Under the pieces are notes generated by a model. It worked only from the letters and a program-made list of their open reading frames with translations, ran no database searches and was not told where the DNA came from. Both the position numbers and the translations under genes were made by a program. From NCBI RefSeq assembly GCF_042680125.1, contig NZ_JBHTNY010000049.1: DNA of 55,417 nucleotides. One strand, 5' to 3'. Below, in pieces: positions 1 through 9,128 of the stretch. The DNA comes from Robinsoniella peoriensis. GTDB lineage: Bacteria > Bacillota > Clostridia > Lachnospirales > Lachnospiraceae. Numbering within the stretch: the stretch's first letter is position 1; every line of letters begins with the position of its first letter.

Positions 1-111
1 CGGCCAGCTGACGGAGCCCATGCCAGTTTCCCACACCCATCTTTCCGTACACTACCTACATCTACAAAGCGTCCCCTTCCTCAGCTAAACCCCAATTTAA
101 TAAGTCCCATA

Positions 112-1899
112 CTATTTTTCAGACACCGGTGCTGCATTTAAAATTTCCGTTCTGGTGACTGCCTGGTCTTTTGCATTTTGCATATCCACGGCAAGCACAT
201 CCTCATATCCGAGTCCCAGAACTGTATCCTGCATTTCTTTCAGCAAGCTGTTAAATTCTTCTTCCCCTGATGCAAAGATCATCTTCCAGGAATAGTCCAC
301 AATGGATGCTTTGCACTGGCTTCTCAGCGTTGTAATGTTGGAATCTTCTTCCGGTGCAATATAGCTGCTTCCCGGAGCTACCATAATCTGATCGTGGCTC
401 TCCAGATAATCTAAGGTTGTTTTCGCACCCATCTTCTCCTGCCAGTCTGTATCCAGTTTTGTTTTATTCTCTTCCAGTACGGAGTCCCATAACAGATAAT
501 TGTATGCCGCATTGGTATTGGGATCGATGTCTACTAATGAATTTGTTTTATAATTCAGGGCAGATACGCCGTCCTTCCAGGAACCGCCGCCCCATTCTTC
601 CGGCACCGCTACATCATTGCTGGGAAGCGCCTGCTTTCCAAAATCTGTGAGGCATGGCTTTCCATCTTTCATTTCCCATGTGAGACCTTCCGGTCCTGCT
701 GCGCCGGATGATTGTCCGTTAATCTCTATACCTTCCGGAGAATATAACCAGTCAATGAAGTCAGCCAGCCTCTGTGGATCTTCTGCTTTACTGCCGATAG
801 CCATTACACTATTGGAATTGCCTTCTGCATAACATCCGTAAGAAAAGATTTTCATGTCGTCGATTGGTGCCAGCATAAATCCTTTTCCCTCTTCTTTACG
901 CTCCGGAGTATTGTACATATTCTGTCCAAGCCATGGCCATGGGGCATATAAGACTTGTCCGTCTTTATATTTTGTTCCAAGGGTATCGTAATTCTGTGTC
1001 GTGGATTCCGGATCCACAAGCCCCATCTGATTTGCATCAAAGAAGAACTTTAACACACGGACATACATGGAATTATTATCAATTATACTCTGGTAGTCGG
1101 AACCATCCGCTTTAGCCAGGACAAATCCCTGCTCGTCATAACCATAGAAACAGGTTGGCTGTTTTGCATTATTCATCATATTGCCGTCCCAGTCCTTGAA
1201 TAAAGATATAGCATACGTTTTTTTACCGGAGTCGCTGGCAGGGCATACCTCCTGCATTTTTTGCAGAACAGGAAGCATATCCTCTAAGGTCTTCATCTGT
1301 GGATATCCTGCCTCTTTGTATGCATCCCATCTGAAATACGGTCCAAACGTAAGATCCAGGCCTTCACTTGGTGTATCCGCCGGCTGTGTGGATATTTCAC
1401 TTGGAATCGCCCAGGTTCCTTCTTCCTTCACCAGTTTATTGGTTTTGTCAATTGCCGGCTGATAATTTTTAACAACATCTTTATCCTTCAGTAAATCCGA
1501 CATGTCCATTAAAAGTCCTGCCGTAACCAGATTTTGTAATTTTCCATTTCCAGTTCCCGTAATAATTAAATCCCCAAGATCCCCTGCTGCGGAACGTGTC
1601 TGAAACAGGGTATCTCCTCCGCCTGCAACATTTGGTGCAATGATATTCAGTTCCATATTAAATTTATCCTTGACCACCTTTGCAAACCATCCCGACTGTA
1701 TCCCCTGGTAATTAGCCAGACTGTCAAATACATCAACGGTAATAAAATCTTCATATTTACTGTTTGAGACTGCTTCTTTTCCTGCTGCCGTACTGCCTCC
1801 TGATGAATCTGCCGTCTCCTTGCTTTTGCCACCGCAGCCAGCTAACACAGATGCTGTCATAGCCATACATAAGAGTATACTGATTAATTTCTTTTTCAT
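112..1899 (-). CDS. Extracellular carbohydrate-binding lipoprotein of an ABC importer (LplA/YtcQ-like)
   Basis: A 595-residue substrate-binding protein. The N-terminus is a lipoprotein signal: basic start, hydrophobic stretch, then the lipobox LAGC with Cys at about residue 22, followed by a Ser/Gly/Thr-rich linker. It should be anchored outside the membrane and deliver an oligosaccharide to the two permeases encoded just upstream in the same direction. The length (about 550-600 residues) and the family 1 binding-protein pattern fit the LplA/YtcQ type used for complex or uronate-containing glycans. No ATPase gene is present, as is usual because a shared MsmX-like ATPase serves such importers. 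The start ATG follows a clear GGAGG site. The substrate cannot be read from the sequence. A 140-base spacer with a GC-rich stem separates it from the permease gene. Confidence 0.9.
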   Translation of the reverse strand: MKKKLISILLCMAMTASVLAGCGGKSKETADSSGGSTAAGKEAVSNSKYEDFITVDVFDSLANYQGIQSGWFAKVVKDKFNMELNIIAPNVAGGGDTLFQTRSAAGDLGDLIITGTGNGKLQNLVTAGLLMDMSDLLKDKDVVKNYQPAIDKTNKLVKEEGTWAIPSEISTQPADTPSEGLDLTFGPYFRWDAYKEAGYPQMKTLEDMLPVLQKMQEVCPASDSGKKTYAISLFKDWDGNMMNNAKQPTCFYGYDEQGFVLAKADGSDYQSIIDNNSMYVRVLKFFFDANQMGLVDPESTTQNYDTLGTKYKDGQVLYAPWPWLGQNMYNTPERKEEGKGFMLAPIDDMKIFSYGCYAEGNSNSVMAIGSKAEDPQRLADFIDWLYSPEGIEINGQSSGAAGPEGLTWEMKDGKPCLTDFGKQALPSNDVAVPEEWGGGSWKDGVSALNYKTNSLVDIDPNTNAAYNYLLWDSVLEENKTKLDTDWQEKMGAKTTLDYLESHDQIMVAPGSSYIAPEEDSNITTLRSQCKASIVDYSWKMIFASGEEEFNSLLKEMQDTVLGLGYEDVLAVDMQNAKDQAVTRTEILNAAPVSEK

Positions 1900-1962
1900 A
1901 TCCTACCTCCATATTTTTATTATATTTTATATTTAATTTAAGCGCAAATAAACTTCATTTAT

Positions 1963-2032
1963 TCCCGCGGGCAACGAGCCTGATGGGCACGCGGCACGCT
2001 TGCCGGTCCGCCTGGCAACTGCTGCCGGGGCA
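1963..2032. other. GC-rich intercistronic hairpin region
   Basis: The spacer between the second permease gene and the binding-protein gene is AT-rich except for this GC-rich block. Its core pairs GCGGCA with TGCCG..CCGC around 1991-2011. A stem here could protect the downstream binding-protein transcript, or partly terminate and reset expression, as is common where a binding protein must be made in excess. No U-run follows it on the transcribed (minus) strand, so a simple terminator is less likely. Confidence 0.4.
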
Positions 2033-2039
2033 CTATTTA

Positions 2040-2957
2040 TTATCCCTTTACCGATCCGATCATAATTCCCTTTACAAAGTATTTTTGGAAAATCGGATAA
2101 ACAAATAAAATGGGCAGTACTACAATCACAGAAACCGTCATCCGGATTGAAGTAGGTGTCTGCTGGGTTGCCAGGGCTGCCATATTCAATGCCGATCCTG
2201 CATTATTTTTTACCATTGCCGCCAGGGAATTTGCCTGGTTAATATACTGGTACAACAGATATTGCAGGGAATAGAGCTTTTGATCCGTAATATAAATCAG
2301 AGTATCCTGAAAGGAGTTCCACTGGGCAACTGCTGCAAATATTGCCACTGTCGCAAGAATCGGCGTACATGTGGGCAGTATGATCTTGCAGAAAATTTTG
2401 ATAATTCCGGCGCCGTCGATTTCCGCTGCCTCCTGCAGGGATTTGGGTATAGATTCAATGTAGGTCTTAACCAGAATAATATTAAACGGCTGTACAATCG
2501 CCGGTATCACATATACCCAAAAGGTATTGGTAAGATGCAGGGTTTTCATCGTGATAAACATGGGTATCAGCCCTGCATTAAAATACATGGTGATGACTAA
2601 AAAACGATACCAGAGTTTTCTGTGCCACATTTTTTCCTGGGTAAACATAAATCCCAGAAAAGCCGATGCCAAAACAGTCAGTGCTGTCCCAAGCACGGTT
2701 CGTGCCAGAGAGATCAATGCCGCCAGCGGCAGGCCTTTTAACTGCAAAACCTGAATATAATTCTCTAAATGTACTTTTTTTGGCAGAAAATTAATCATCC
2801 CGTTGGCACTTAAGTCATTGGCACTGATTGTATTTATAATAAGATAATAAAAGGGGTAAGCACAAATAAGCGTCAGCAGCCCGAAAATCAGATAATTAAA
2901 TATATTGAATGTTACATCACCTTTTGTAAGATGTTTTTTCTTTTTTATTTCTTTCAT
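2040..2957 (-). CDS. Carbohydrate ABC transporter permease (LplC/YtcP-like, MalG-type)
   Basis: A 305-residue inner-membrane permease with about six hydrophobic segments. It carries the binding-protein-dependent transport loop EAAEIDGAG near residue 197, which contacts the ATPase. The C-terminus ends in GSVKG, the usual ending of MalG/LplC-type permeases. It lies 18 bases downstream of the partner permease and upstream of the binding protein, so the three form one operon read on the minus strand. The start follows AAGGAGAAGAG. Its role is to form half of the membrane channel of a sugar importer; the substrate is unknown. Confidence 0.92.
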   Translation of the reverse strand: MKEIKKKKHLTKGDVTFNIFNYLIFGLLTLICAYPFYYLIINTISANDLSANGMINFLPKKVHLENYIQVLQLKGLPLAALISLARTVLGTALTVLASAFLGFMFTQEKMWHRKLWYRFLVITMYFNAGLIPMFITMKTLHLTNTFWVYVIPAIVQPFNIILVKTYIESIPKSLQEAAEIDGAGIIKIFCKIILPTCTPILATVAIFAAVAQWNSFQDTLIYITDQKLYSLQYLLYQYINQANSLAAMVKNNAGSALNMAALATQQTPTSIRMTVSVIVVLPILFVYPIFQKYFVKGIMIGSVKG

Positions 2958-2975
2958 CTCTTCTCCTTCCCAACA

Positions 2976-3926
2976 TTAAATAATAGATTCTCCCCTGGTC
3001 TTCTTCGAAACAAAGTTGACAATTACCAGAAGCGTTACACTCACCAGGCTTTTCAGCATACTGATGGCGGTGGCCAGGGATAAACTGTTACCTGTCATGC
3101 CAATGTTATAGACGTAAAGATCTAATACCTGAATATGTGCTTTGTTGAACGAATTCTGGAACACAAAGTACTGGTCCATTCCATTGTTCAGAAAATTGGC
3201 AATGGACAGCATAAGCAGTACAAAGAATGTAGGCATCAAAGCGGGAAGGGTAATATTGCGCATCAGCTGGAAACGGTTTGCACCGTCCACTCTGGCTGCT
3301 TCGTACAATTCCGTATCCACACCTGCGATAGATGCCAGATACATGATGGAGCCCCAGCCCAGGCCTTTCCAAGTATTCCACAAAATCATCCAGAGCCAGG
3401 TATGAGAATCACTGTCTAAAAATTTTAAAGGATCTGTGATTACACCCATATGCTGCAGCATGGTGTTCACCATACCACTGTTGGAAAACAGACTGAATGC
3501 CACAGAATAGACAAGTACCCAGCTGATAAAATTAGGCAGCGTGGTGAGGGTCTGTACCAGATTTTTAAACCACTTGCATTTGATCTCATTTAAAAATATC
3601 GCAAATCCGATTGGCAGTATGGATGTTGCTATCCCCAATAAACTCATTGCAAATGTATTTTTCATTACCTGCATCAGCTGTTCCATCTGGGTCTTATTTG
3701 CAAATAACGTCTGAAACCACTGCAAACCTACAAATTCACATTTAGACAGCGGAAGGGGTGGTTTATAATCAAAAAATGCGTAGATCCAACCGTGTAACGG
3801 AAAATACGAAAACAAAAAGCACAGGATAATAAAGGGCAGTACCCAAAAAAATAACTTTTTTCCCTGTCTGCTCTTCGCTTTTTTCTGTCTGTCACCAACT
3901 GTGGCAGATGCTAAATTCTTCTTCAC
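2976..3926 (-). CDS. Carbohydrate ABC transporter permease (LplB/YteP-like, MalF-type)
   Basis: A permease with six predicted membrane segments and the EAA loop YEAARVDGANR, the contact site for the transport ATPase. It is the first gene of the importer operon. I place the start at a GTG (316 residues, beginning VKKNLAS) because AGGAGG lies seven bases before it. An upstream in-frame start at 3968 would add 14 residues but would include the Shine-Dalgarno sequence itself. LplB-type permeases pair with LplC-type partners and LplA-type binding proteins, as found here. The divergent DUF624 gene (YesL type) is a typical companion of this importer class. Confidence 0.9.
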   Translation of the reverse strand: MKKNLASATVGDRQKKAKSRQGKKLFFWVLPFIILCFLFSYFPLHGWIYAFFDYKPPLPLSKCEFVGLQWFQTLFANKTQMEQLMQVMKNTFAMSLLGIATSILPIGFAIFLNEIKCKWFKNLVQTLTTLPNFISWVLVYSVAFSLFSNSGMVNTMLQHMGVITDPLKFLDSDSHTWLWMILWNTWKGLGWGSIMYLASIAGVDTELYEAARVDGANRFQLMRNITLPALMPTFFVLLMLSIANFLNNGMDQYFVFQNSFNKAHIQVLDLYVYNIGMTGNSLSLATAISMLKSLVSVTLLVIVNFVSKKTRGESII

Positions 3927-4165
3927 TCTATTTCCTCCTATCAATTCACATGGGGCATTTACTTGCATTTATGTTACCATCCCAAGGATTTTACGGATAC
4001 CTTCAAAATTTCACATGGATCCTGTAAAAATTACACCTTTGTGGTTCTGGAGAAAAAATCTCTAATTTTATCCGTATTTTTTCTATCATTTCTCCTGTAG
4101 ACCTTTTACCGGCTCCCATATAAGATAGGGCTAATAACTTATTTAATAAATAGAGGAGAAAACCT

Positions 4166-4789
4166 ATGAAATTCAATATCAACAGTCCCATTTTTCAATT
4201 TATCAATACCCTATGTGAATTCATTCTGCTAAATATCGTATTTCTGATCTGCTGCCTGCCTTTGTTCACGACCGGTGCCTCCTTAAGCGCACTGTATCAG
4301 GTCACTATACAGGAAGCCAGGGGAGATCATGGTTATATTTTGAAAACTTTCTTCCATGCGTTTCGGGAGAATTTTAAAGCTGCCACTCTGGCTTTTTTGT
4401 TTTATTTCCTAACCGGAGCTATTCTTTTATTCAATCTGGTCTTTTGGAATGCAATCGGTACAATGGCTGCTAATGTAATATTGCTGGTGTTGACACTGCT
4501 CAGCGTTATGCTGGTAATATCCTTTCTGTATACCTTTCCATTGATTGCAAGATTTCAAAACCATATCACCGAAACAATCAAAAATTCTTACCGGATTGCC
4601 TTGGAACATCGGCTGCAGACCATTGCCCTGCTCATCATACAGGGTATTGTCATTCTTTTGTGTTTCACGGCAGCTCAGACAAAGCTGTTCATGGTAATTG
4701 TGGGCTTTGCTTTCATTGCTTATTGTAATTCTTTTCTGTTTAACAAAGTTCTTTCTAAATATGAGGATGAGGCTGTATGTTCAAAATGA
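4166..4789 (+). CDS. DUF624 (YesL-like) membrane protein
   Basis: A 207-residue integral membrane protein with about five hydrophobic segments and the DUF624 pattern: an N-terminal helix pair with a short CCLPLFTTGAS-type motif near residues 29-40. DUF624/YesL proteins are encoded next to LplABC/YtcPQ-type sugar importers; their function is not established, and an accessory role in transport or its control is assumed from context. The gene diverges from the importer operon across about 240 bases. Its start follows AGAGGAGAAAACCT. A strong terminator lies ten bases after the stop codon. Confidence 0.82.
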   Translation: MKFNINSPIFQFINTLCEFILLNIVFLICCLPLFTTGASLSALYQVTIQEARGDHGYILKTFFHAFRENFKAATLAFLFYFLTGAILLFNLVFWNAIGTMAANVILLVLTLLSVMLVISFLYTFPLIARFQNHITETIKNSYRIALEHRLQTIALLIIQGIVILLCFTAAQTKLFMVIVGFAFIAYCNSFLFNKVLSKYEDEAVCSK

Positions 4790-4798
4790 ACAGATATA

Positions 4799-4846
4799 AA
4801 AATACCGGAGAATCGCCAATTTTTTGGCAATTCTCCGGTATTTTTG
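4799..4846. terminator. Bidirectional rho-independent terminator
   Basis: A near-perfect inverted repeat (AATACCGGAGAAT pairing with ATTCTCCGGTATT, with a further CGCCAA/TTGGCA inner stem) is flanked by T-runs on both strands. It lies between the convergent DUF624 and guaB genes and should stop transcription from both sides. Confidence 0.9.
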
Positions 4847-4913
4847 AAATTCTCAATTTTAATCTTTATAACATTAATAATAAACTTTTAATCTTTTTTA
4901 TATTTCGTATTTC

Positions 4914-6422
4914 TTATTTCACAGGAGTTATATTATTATCTTTTAATACTACATCATGGGCTCCGCCTTCTACAATACTTACGGATGATACCAGGGTCAG
5001 TCTTGCATTGCTCTGGAATTCCGGTATGCTTAAGGCACCACAGTTGCACATGGTAGAACGTACTTTACTAAGTGTTATGCTCAGGTTGTCATGGAGGCTT
5101 CCTGCATATGGTACATAGGAATCAACACCCTCTTCAAAAGAAAGCTTGGATGCTCCGCCCATGTCGTATCTCTGCCAGTTTCTGGCTCTTGCGGAACCTT
5201 CACCCCAGTACTCTTTCATATAATTACCATTTACCATAACTTTATTTGTCGGGCTTTCATCAAATCTGGAGAAGTATCTGCCCAGCATACAGAAATCTGC
5301 GCCCATAGCAAGTGCCAGGGTGATATGATAATCATGTACAATTCCACCGTCCGAACAGATTGGTACATAGATTCCTGTTTCTTCAAAATATTCGTCTCTT
5401 GCTTTTGCCACTTCGATAACGGCTGTTGCCTGTCCACGGCCGATTCCTTTTGTTTCACGGGTGATACAGATCGATCCGCCGCCGATACCTATTTTAACAA
5501 AGTCAGCACCTGCTTCAGCCAGGAAACGGAATCCTTCACGGTCAACTACATTTCCTGCACCTACTTTTACGCTGTCTCCATAATTTTTACGGATGAATTC
5601 GATGGTCAGCTTCTGCCATTCGGAAAATCCTTCTGAGGAGTCAATGCAAAGGATATCAGCACCTGCTTCTACTAAAGCTGGAACACGTTCTGCAAAATCT
5701 TTTGTATTGATACCCGCACCTACAATATAACGTTTGGAAGTATCAAGGAGTTCTAATGGATTTTCTTTATGAGAATCATAATCTTTACGGAATACAAAAG
5801 CCACCAGTCTCTGGTTGTTATCCAGAATTGGAAGAGCATTTAATTTGTGATCCCAGATCACATTATTTGCCTCTTTCAGGCTGATACCCTCTTTTGCATA
5901 GATTACATTTTCAATCGGGGTCATAAATTCAGAAATTCTGGTTGCAGGATCCATACGGCTCACGCGGTAATCTCTGCTTGTAACAATACCTACCAGCTTG
6001 CCGTTTGCAGTACCGTCATCGGTTACTGCTACAGTTGCATGTCCGGTCTCAGATTTTAAAACCAGAATATCTGCAAGCGTCTGATCCGGTCTCACATTGG
6101 AATCACTGGATACAAAACCTGCCTTATAATTTTTAACCCTGGTTACCATCTCTGCCTGCTGTTCAACTGTCTGTGAACCATATATAAAGGAAATACCACC
6201 TTCTTTGGCTAATGCAATTGCCATGTTGTCATCGGAAACCGACTGCATGATCGCAGATACAAGCGGAATATTCATAGAAATCGCCGGTTCCTCACCCTTC
6301 CTGAATTTCGTTATCGGGGTACGTAAGGATGCATTTGCCGGAATACACTGGGCTGAAGAATATCCTGGTACTAATAAATACTCGCTAAAAGTGTGGGATG
6401 GTTCGTTGTAATAGAATGCCAT
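4914..6422 (-). CDS. guaB: IMP dehydrogenase
   Basis: Oxidises IMP to XMP with NAD+, the committed step of guanine nucleotide synthesis, in the cytoplasm. The 502-residue length fits the family. An N-terminal barrel segment is interrupted by a CBS-domain pair at about residues 95-215. The catalytic loop GGGSICITRE, with the active-site Cys, falls near residue 317. The glycine-rich phosphate-binding segment SDGGIVHDYH and the following GADFCMLGRYF stretch are present. The C-terminal half shows the flap region. The gene is monocistronic: it has its own promoter (6455-6483) and shares the terminator at 4799-4846. The start ATG follows AAGGAGAAGATAAA. Confidence 0.95.
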   Translation of the reverse strand: MAFYYNEPSHTFSEYLLVPGYSSAQCIPANASLRTPITKFRKGEEPAISMNIPLVSAIMQSVSDDNMAIALAKEGGISFIYGSQTVEQQAEMVTRVKNYKAGFVSSDSNVRPDQTLADILVLKSETGHATVAVTDDGTANGKLVGIVTSRDYRVSRMDPATRISEFMTPIENVIYAKEGISLKEANNVIWDHKLNALPILDNNQRLVAFVFRKDYDSHKENPLELLDTSKRYIVGAGINTKDFAERVPALVEAGADILCIDSSEGFSEWQKLTIEFIRKNYGDSVKVGAGNVVDREGFRFLAEAGADFVKIGIGGGSICITRETKGIGRGQATAVIEVAKARDEYFEETGIYVPICSDGGIVHDYHITLALAMGADFCMLGRYFSRFDESPTNKVMVNGNYMKEYWGEGSARARNWQRYDMGGASKLSFEEGVDSYVPYAGSLHDNLSITLSKVRSTMCNCGALSIPEFQSNARLTLVSSVSIVEGGAHDVVLKDNNITPVK

Positions 6423-6454
6423 TTTATCTTCTCCTTCATCTGATTTTATGTTAT

Positions 6455-6483
6455 ATCATAAGACTTTTTACGGATAAATACAA
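6455..6483 (-). promoter_or_regulatory. Sigma-A-type promoter of guaB
   Basis: On the minus strand TTGTAT (6483-6478) and TATGAT (6460-6455) are separated by exactly 17 bases, about 33 bases upstream of the guaB start. No purine riboswitch fold was recognised between it and the gene. Confidence 0.7.
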
Positions 6484-6546
6484 GGCTTTTTACTCCCAAA
6501 TTTCATTTTTCGGCAAATGTCGCAAAATTATTCCCACTTTTGGCTC

Positions 6547-8142
6547 TTACATGTTCATAACTAATATATCTCCAGTCTGTATCTTTGTATTTCCACTGGG
6601 TATTAAAATTTCTGAATTCCTCTTGATCATCACAATCAGGGAATCTTTGGGAAGGGTAATCTGATTCAGCGGTTTATCTGTCCATTCATGTTCACTGGAA
6701 ATCGGCACTTCAACCAGTGGAATATCCGAACTGCTTCTGGATGCAATTCTGTTGGAGATCAGAATATCGCCTTCGGATATAATCGTATTGCCTTTAGGAA
6801 TAATGGTATTGCCTTCTCTTTTAATCATTACAATCAGAGAATCTGAAGGCAGGCATACTTCATTGATCATTTTGTCTTTCCATGGGCTGTGTTCATCGAT
6901 ACAGGTTTCAATCAGCACCATATCCGTATCATCCTGATAATCATTGAAGGTCTTCATAACATTTTCATCATCGTATACCAGATTTAGTTTTTTAGCCAGC
7001 AGCGGGAGAAAACTTCCCTGGAATGTTACTGAAAGAAGGGCAATACAGAAGATAATATGAAAAATATCATTCTGCGGGTCTGCCTGATTCGTTACTGTCA
7101 TGATTGCAAAAACAATCGATGCCGCTCCCCGAAGCCCTGCCCATGACGTAAATACAATTTCCCGGAACGATCGTCCAAATGGTTTCATGATACAGTACAC
7201 TGCTGCCGGACGTGCTATAAAACTCATAAAGCCCGCTATTAATAATGCGGTCAAAAGGATTCCCGGAATCTGGGAAGGAAATGCCAGAAGACCAAGAAGA
7301 AAGAACAGAAGAATCTGCATCAGTCCTGATAAGCTGTCAAAGAACTGGATCAGTTCCACCTTTTGCACCATCTTACTGTTACCCATAATAATTCCTGCCA
7401 CGTACACGCTCAGATATCCATTTCCACCAATAAAGGACGGAAGTGTATAAGCAGTCAAAGCTGCGGCTACAACAAAAATCGTCCGCATTCCGGTAGATTC
7501 AAACCGGACTCTCTGCAGAATCAGTACCGCCAGCAGCGAAATCAGTACGCCGGCAAGAAGACCAAACATCAATTGCTTAAAAAAAATGGAAATCACCGGA
7601 ACGGAAGAACCTCCGGACATAAAGGATAAAAGAATAAGAGTCATGGTATAGGCAACCGGGTCATTACTTCCACTTTCCAATTCCAGTACGGAAGCAAGGC
7701 CATTTTTCAGATTTAACTTTTTAGAACGCAAAATGGAAAAGACAGATGCCGCATCCGTAGAACCGACTACAGAACCTATCAGCATACCTTCCAGCAATGT
7801 CATGCCAAGTACGAAATGGCAAAACAGTCCTGTTATACCGGCAGTAATCAAAACACCAAAGACAGAGAGCAGAATTCCCTGTATACTGGTAGCCTTTGCC
7901 GCTGCCCAGTTTGTCTCGAACCCCCCGGAAAACATGATAAAAATCAATGCGGTAGAGCATATGGACTCCGCCATACCGAAATTATCAAATGGGATTTTGA
8001 TAAATCCATCCGATCCAAAACACATTCCCAGAATCATAAAAAGCAACAGACTTGGGACTCCCAGACGACCGGATATCTTTCCCAGGAAAACACATAGCAG
8101 CAAAACTGCACTGCAAATAGCTAAAATGTAGAGCAATCGCAT
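6547..8142 (-). CDS. Potassium/proton antiporter, CPA family, with tandem RCK_C (TrkA_C) domains
   Basis: A cation-proton exchanger of the NhaP2/CvrA type. About 12-13 hydrophobic segments span residues 1-375, including the ion-path motif GSNDPVA in the middle of the membrane part. The cytosolic tail holds two successive RCK_C-like domains that share the pattern LPxDSLIVMIKR and IPxGNTxIxxGDIL. Such domains bind ligands (in some relatives c-di-AMP or nucleotides) and gate transport. I chose ATG at 8142 (531 residues), which has AGAGAGG directly upstream. A TTG two codons later has better spacing to the same site. The upstream GTG at 8181 lacks a ribosome site. It diverges from the lipoprotein gene at 8345. 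Confidence 0.85.
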   Translation of the reverse strand: MRLLYILAICSAVLLLCVFLGKISGRLGVPSLLLFMILGMCFGSDGFIKIPFDNFGMAESICSTALIFIMFSGGFETNWAAAKATSIQGILLSVFGVLITAGITGLFCHFVLGMTLLEGMLIGSVVGSTDAASVFSILRSKKLNLKNGLASVLELESGSNDPVAYTMTLILLSFMSGGSSVPVISIFFKQLMFGLLAGVLISLLAVLILQRVRFESTGMRTIFVVAAALTAYTLPSFIGGNGYLSVYVAGIIMGNSKMVQKVELIQFFDSLSGLMQILLFFLLGLLAFPSQIPGILLTALLIAGFMSFIARPAAVYCIMKPFGRSFREIVFTSWAGLRGAASIVFAIMTVTNQADPQNDIFHIIFCIALLSVTFQGSFLPLLAKKLNLVYDDENVMKTFNDYQDDTDMVLIETCIDEHSPWKDKMINEVCLPSDSLIVMIKREGNTIIPKGNTIISEGDILISNRIASRSSSDIPLVEVPISSEHEWTDKPLNQITLPKDSLIVMIKRNSEILIPSGNTKIQTGDILVMNM

Positions 8143-8262
8143 CACCTCTCTTAAAAATATTTGTAATATTATGTAAACCACTTTTTTATAATATCACAGG
8201 AAAACACAGCCGTAAAGTAAAATATGCAAAAATACTGGTTTTTATCCATCAGGAAAGCCCCA

Positions 8263-8291
8263 TTGCATTCAATTGAGAACTACGCTAGAAT
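8263..8291 (+). promoter_or_regulatory. Promoter of the 8345 lipoprotein gene
   Basis: TTGCAT (8263-8268) and TAGAAT (8286-8291) are 17 bases apart, about 54 bases before the ATG. Confidence 0.6.
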
Positions 8292-8344
8292 ATATTTATT
8301 AACAATCCGTCATCCATAAAATACATCTTATGAAAGGAACCGCT

Positions 8345-9070
8345 ATGACAAAGAAGAAAGTCTTTCTTTATACATATGCAGGAATCTGTTTCCTGCTGGC
8401 AGGATGTGCTCCTGTAACCCAAAATTCAACCGAGCCTTCAACGGCGTCTTCCGGCAATATTACACAGGAGACCTTTACACTTCCTCCTGAAGTGGAAACA
8501 AATCCGATATTTATACATTCCGATGCAAAGACAGAACAAACCAAAAAAGAAACCGAAGCAGATATCCAGGCTGCGGACGGCATCAATCTGAATACGCCTG
8601 TAACCGTGACCGAGAACCAGAAAAGAAGCGTTACGTACACTGTAGAACAGGTAGAGATTGCAAAAATCCCCGGTTCTCATCCTGCCATGGACATAAAACC
8701 GCCAAATGATGCTGTGGATGGGATAGCTTCTGCTGACGATACCCATTCCTATGTCTGGGTAACCTTAAAAGTCCATAACAATGATCCAGGAAAAATTGTT
8801 GAATTTATACCTGCAAACCGCCAGATACGCTTTAACCGGGCCTCGGATGGTACGCAGCCCCTAAGAAGTATAGAATCCCGGATTCTGCCTGAAAAAGGCT
8901 ATTATCCCATACAGGCGGGGGAAGACCATACTTTTATACTGGGCTACGTTGTTCCCGATTCCCTTTTATCCCAGATGTATCTGGAGACAGGCGGCAGATA
9001 TGGGTACACCGAAAGCTGTGACATGCGGTTTGATTTTAGCGAAGTATTTTATCTGAAATTATTTAAATGA
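8345..9070 (+). CDS. Secreted lipoprotein, DUF4352-like
   Basis: A 241-residue predicted lipoprotein. It has a lysine-rich start, a hydrophobic core, lipobox LAGC at about residues 18-21, then a long Thr/Ser/Glu-rich linker to about residue 70. The remaining 170 residues look like a single beta-rich domain (sequence such as SYVWVTLKVHNND near the middle), reminiscent of the DUF4352/telokin-like Ig folds found on lipoproteins of Firmicutes. Function is unknown. The start at 8345 is preferred because AAAGGA lies eight bases before it; the in-frame ATG at 8330 has no such site. It is monocistronic, with its own promoter, and converges on guaD. Confidence 0.7.
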   Translation: MTKKKVFLYTYAGICFLLAGCAPVTQNSTEPSTASSGNITQETFTLPPEVETNPIFIHSDAKTEQTKKETEADIQAADGINLNTPVTVTENQKRSVTYTVEQVEIAKIPGSHPAMDIKPPNDAVDGIASADDTHSYVWVTLKVHNNDPGKIVEFIPANRQIRFNRASDGTQPLRSIESRILPEKGYYPIQAGEDHTFILGYVVPDSLLSQMYLETGGRYGYTESCDMRFDFSEVFYLKLFK

Positions 9071-9128
9071 AGAATATAGCTCCATCCCCGGCAAAAAGCT
9101 GCTGCTTTTCTTTCCCGGCTGCGGATTT

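Noticed and set aside
1..111. Partial gene at the left edge
   Set aside because: No frame on either strand keeps a recognisable product; too short to judge.
4777..5118. 113-residue plus-strand frame after the DUF624 gene
   Set aside because: It crosses the bidirectional terminator and runs antisense into guaB.
6423..6546. Purine riboswitch before guaB
   Set aside because: The leader is only about 30 bases from -10 to the start codon; no three-way junction sequence is present.
9071..9128. Terminator between the lipoprotein gene and guaD
   Set aside because: AAAAAGC..GCTTTTC can pair only weakly; not convincing as a terminator.
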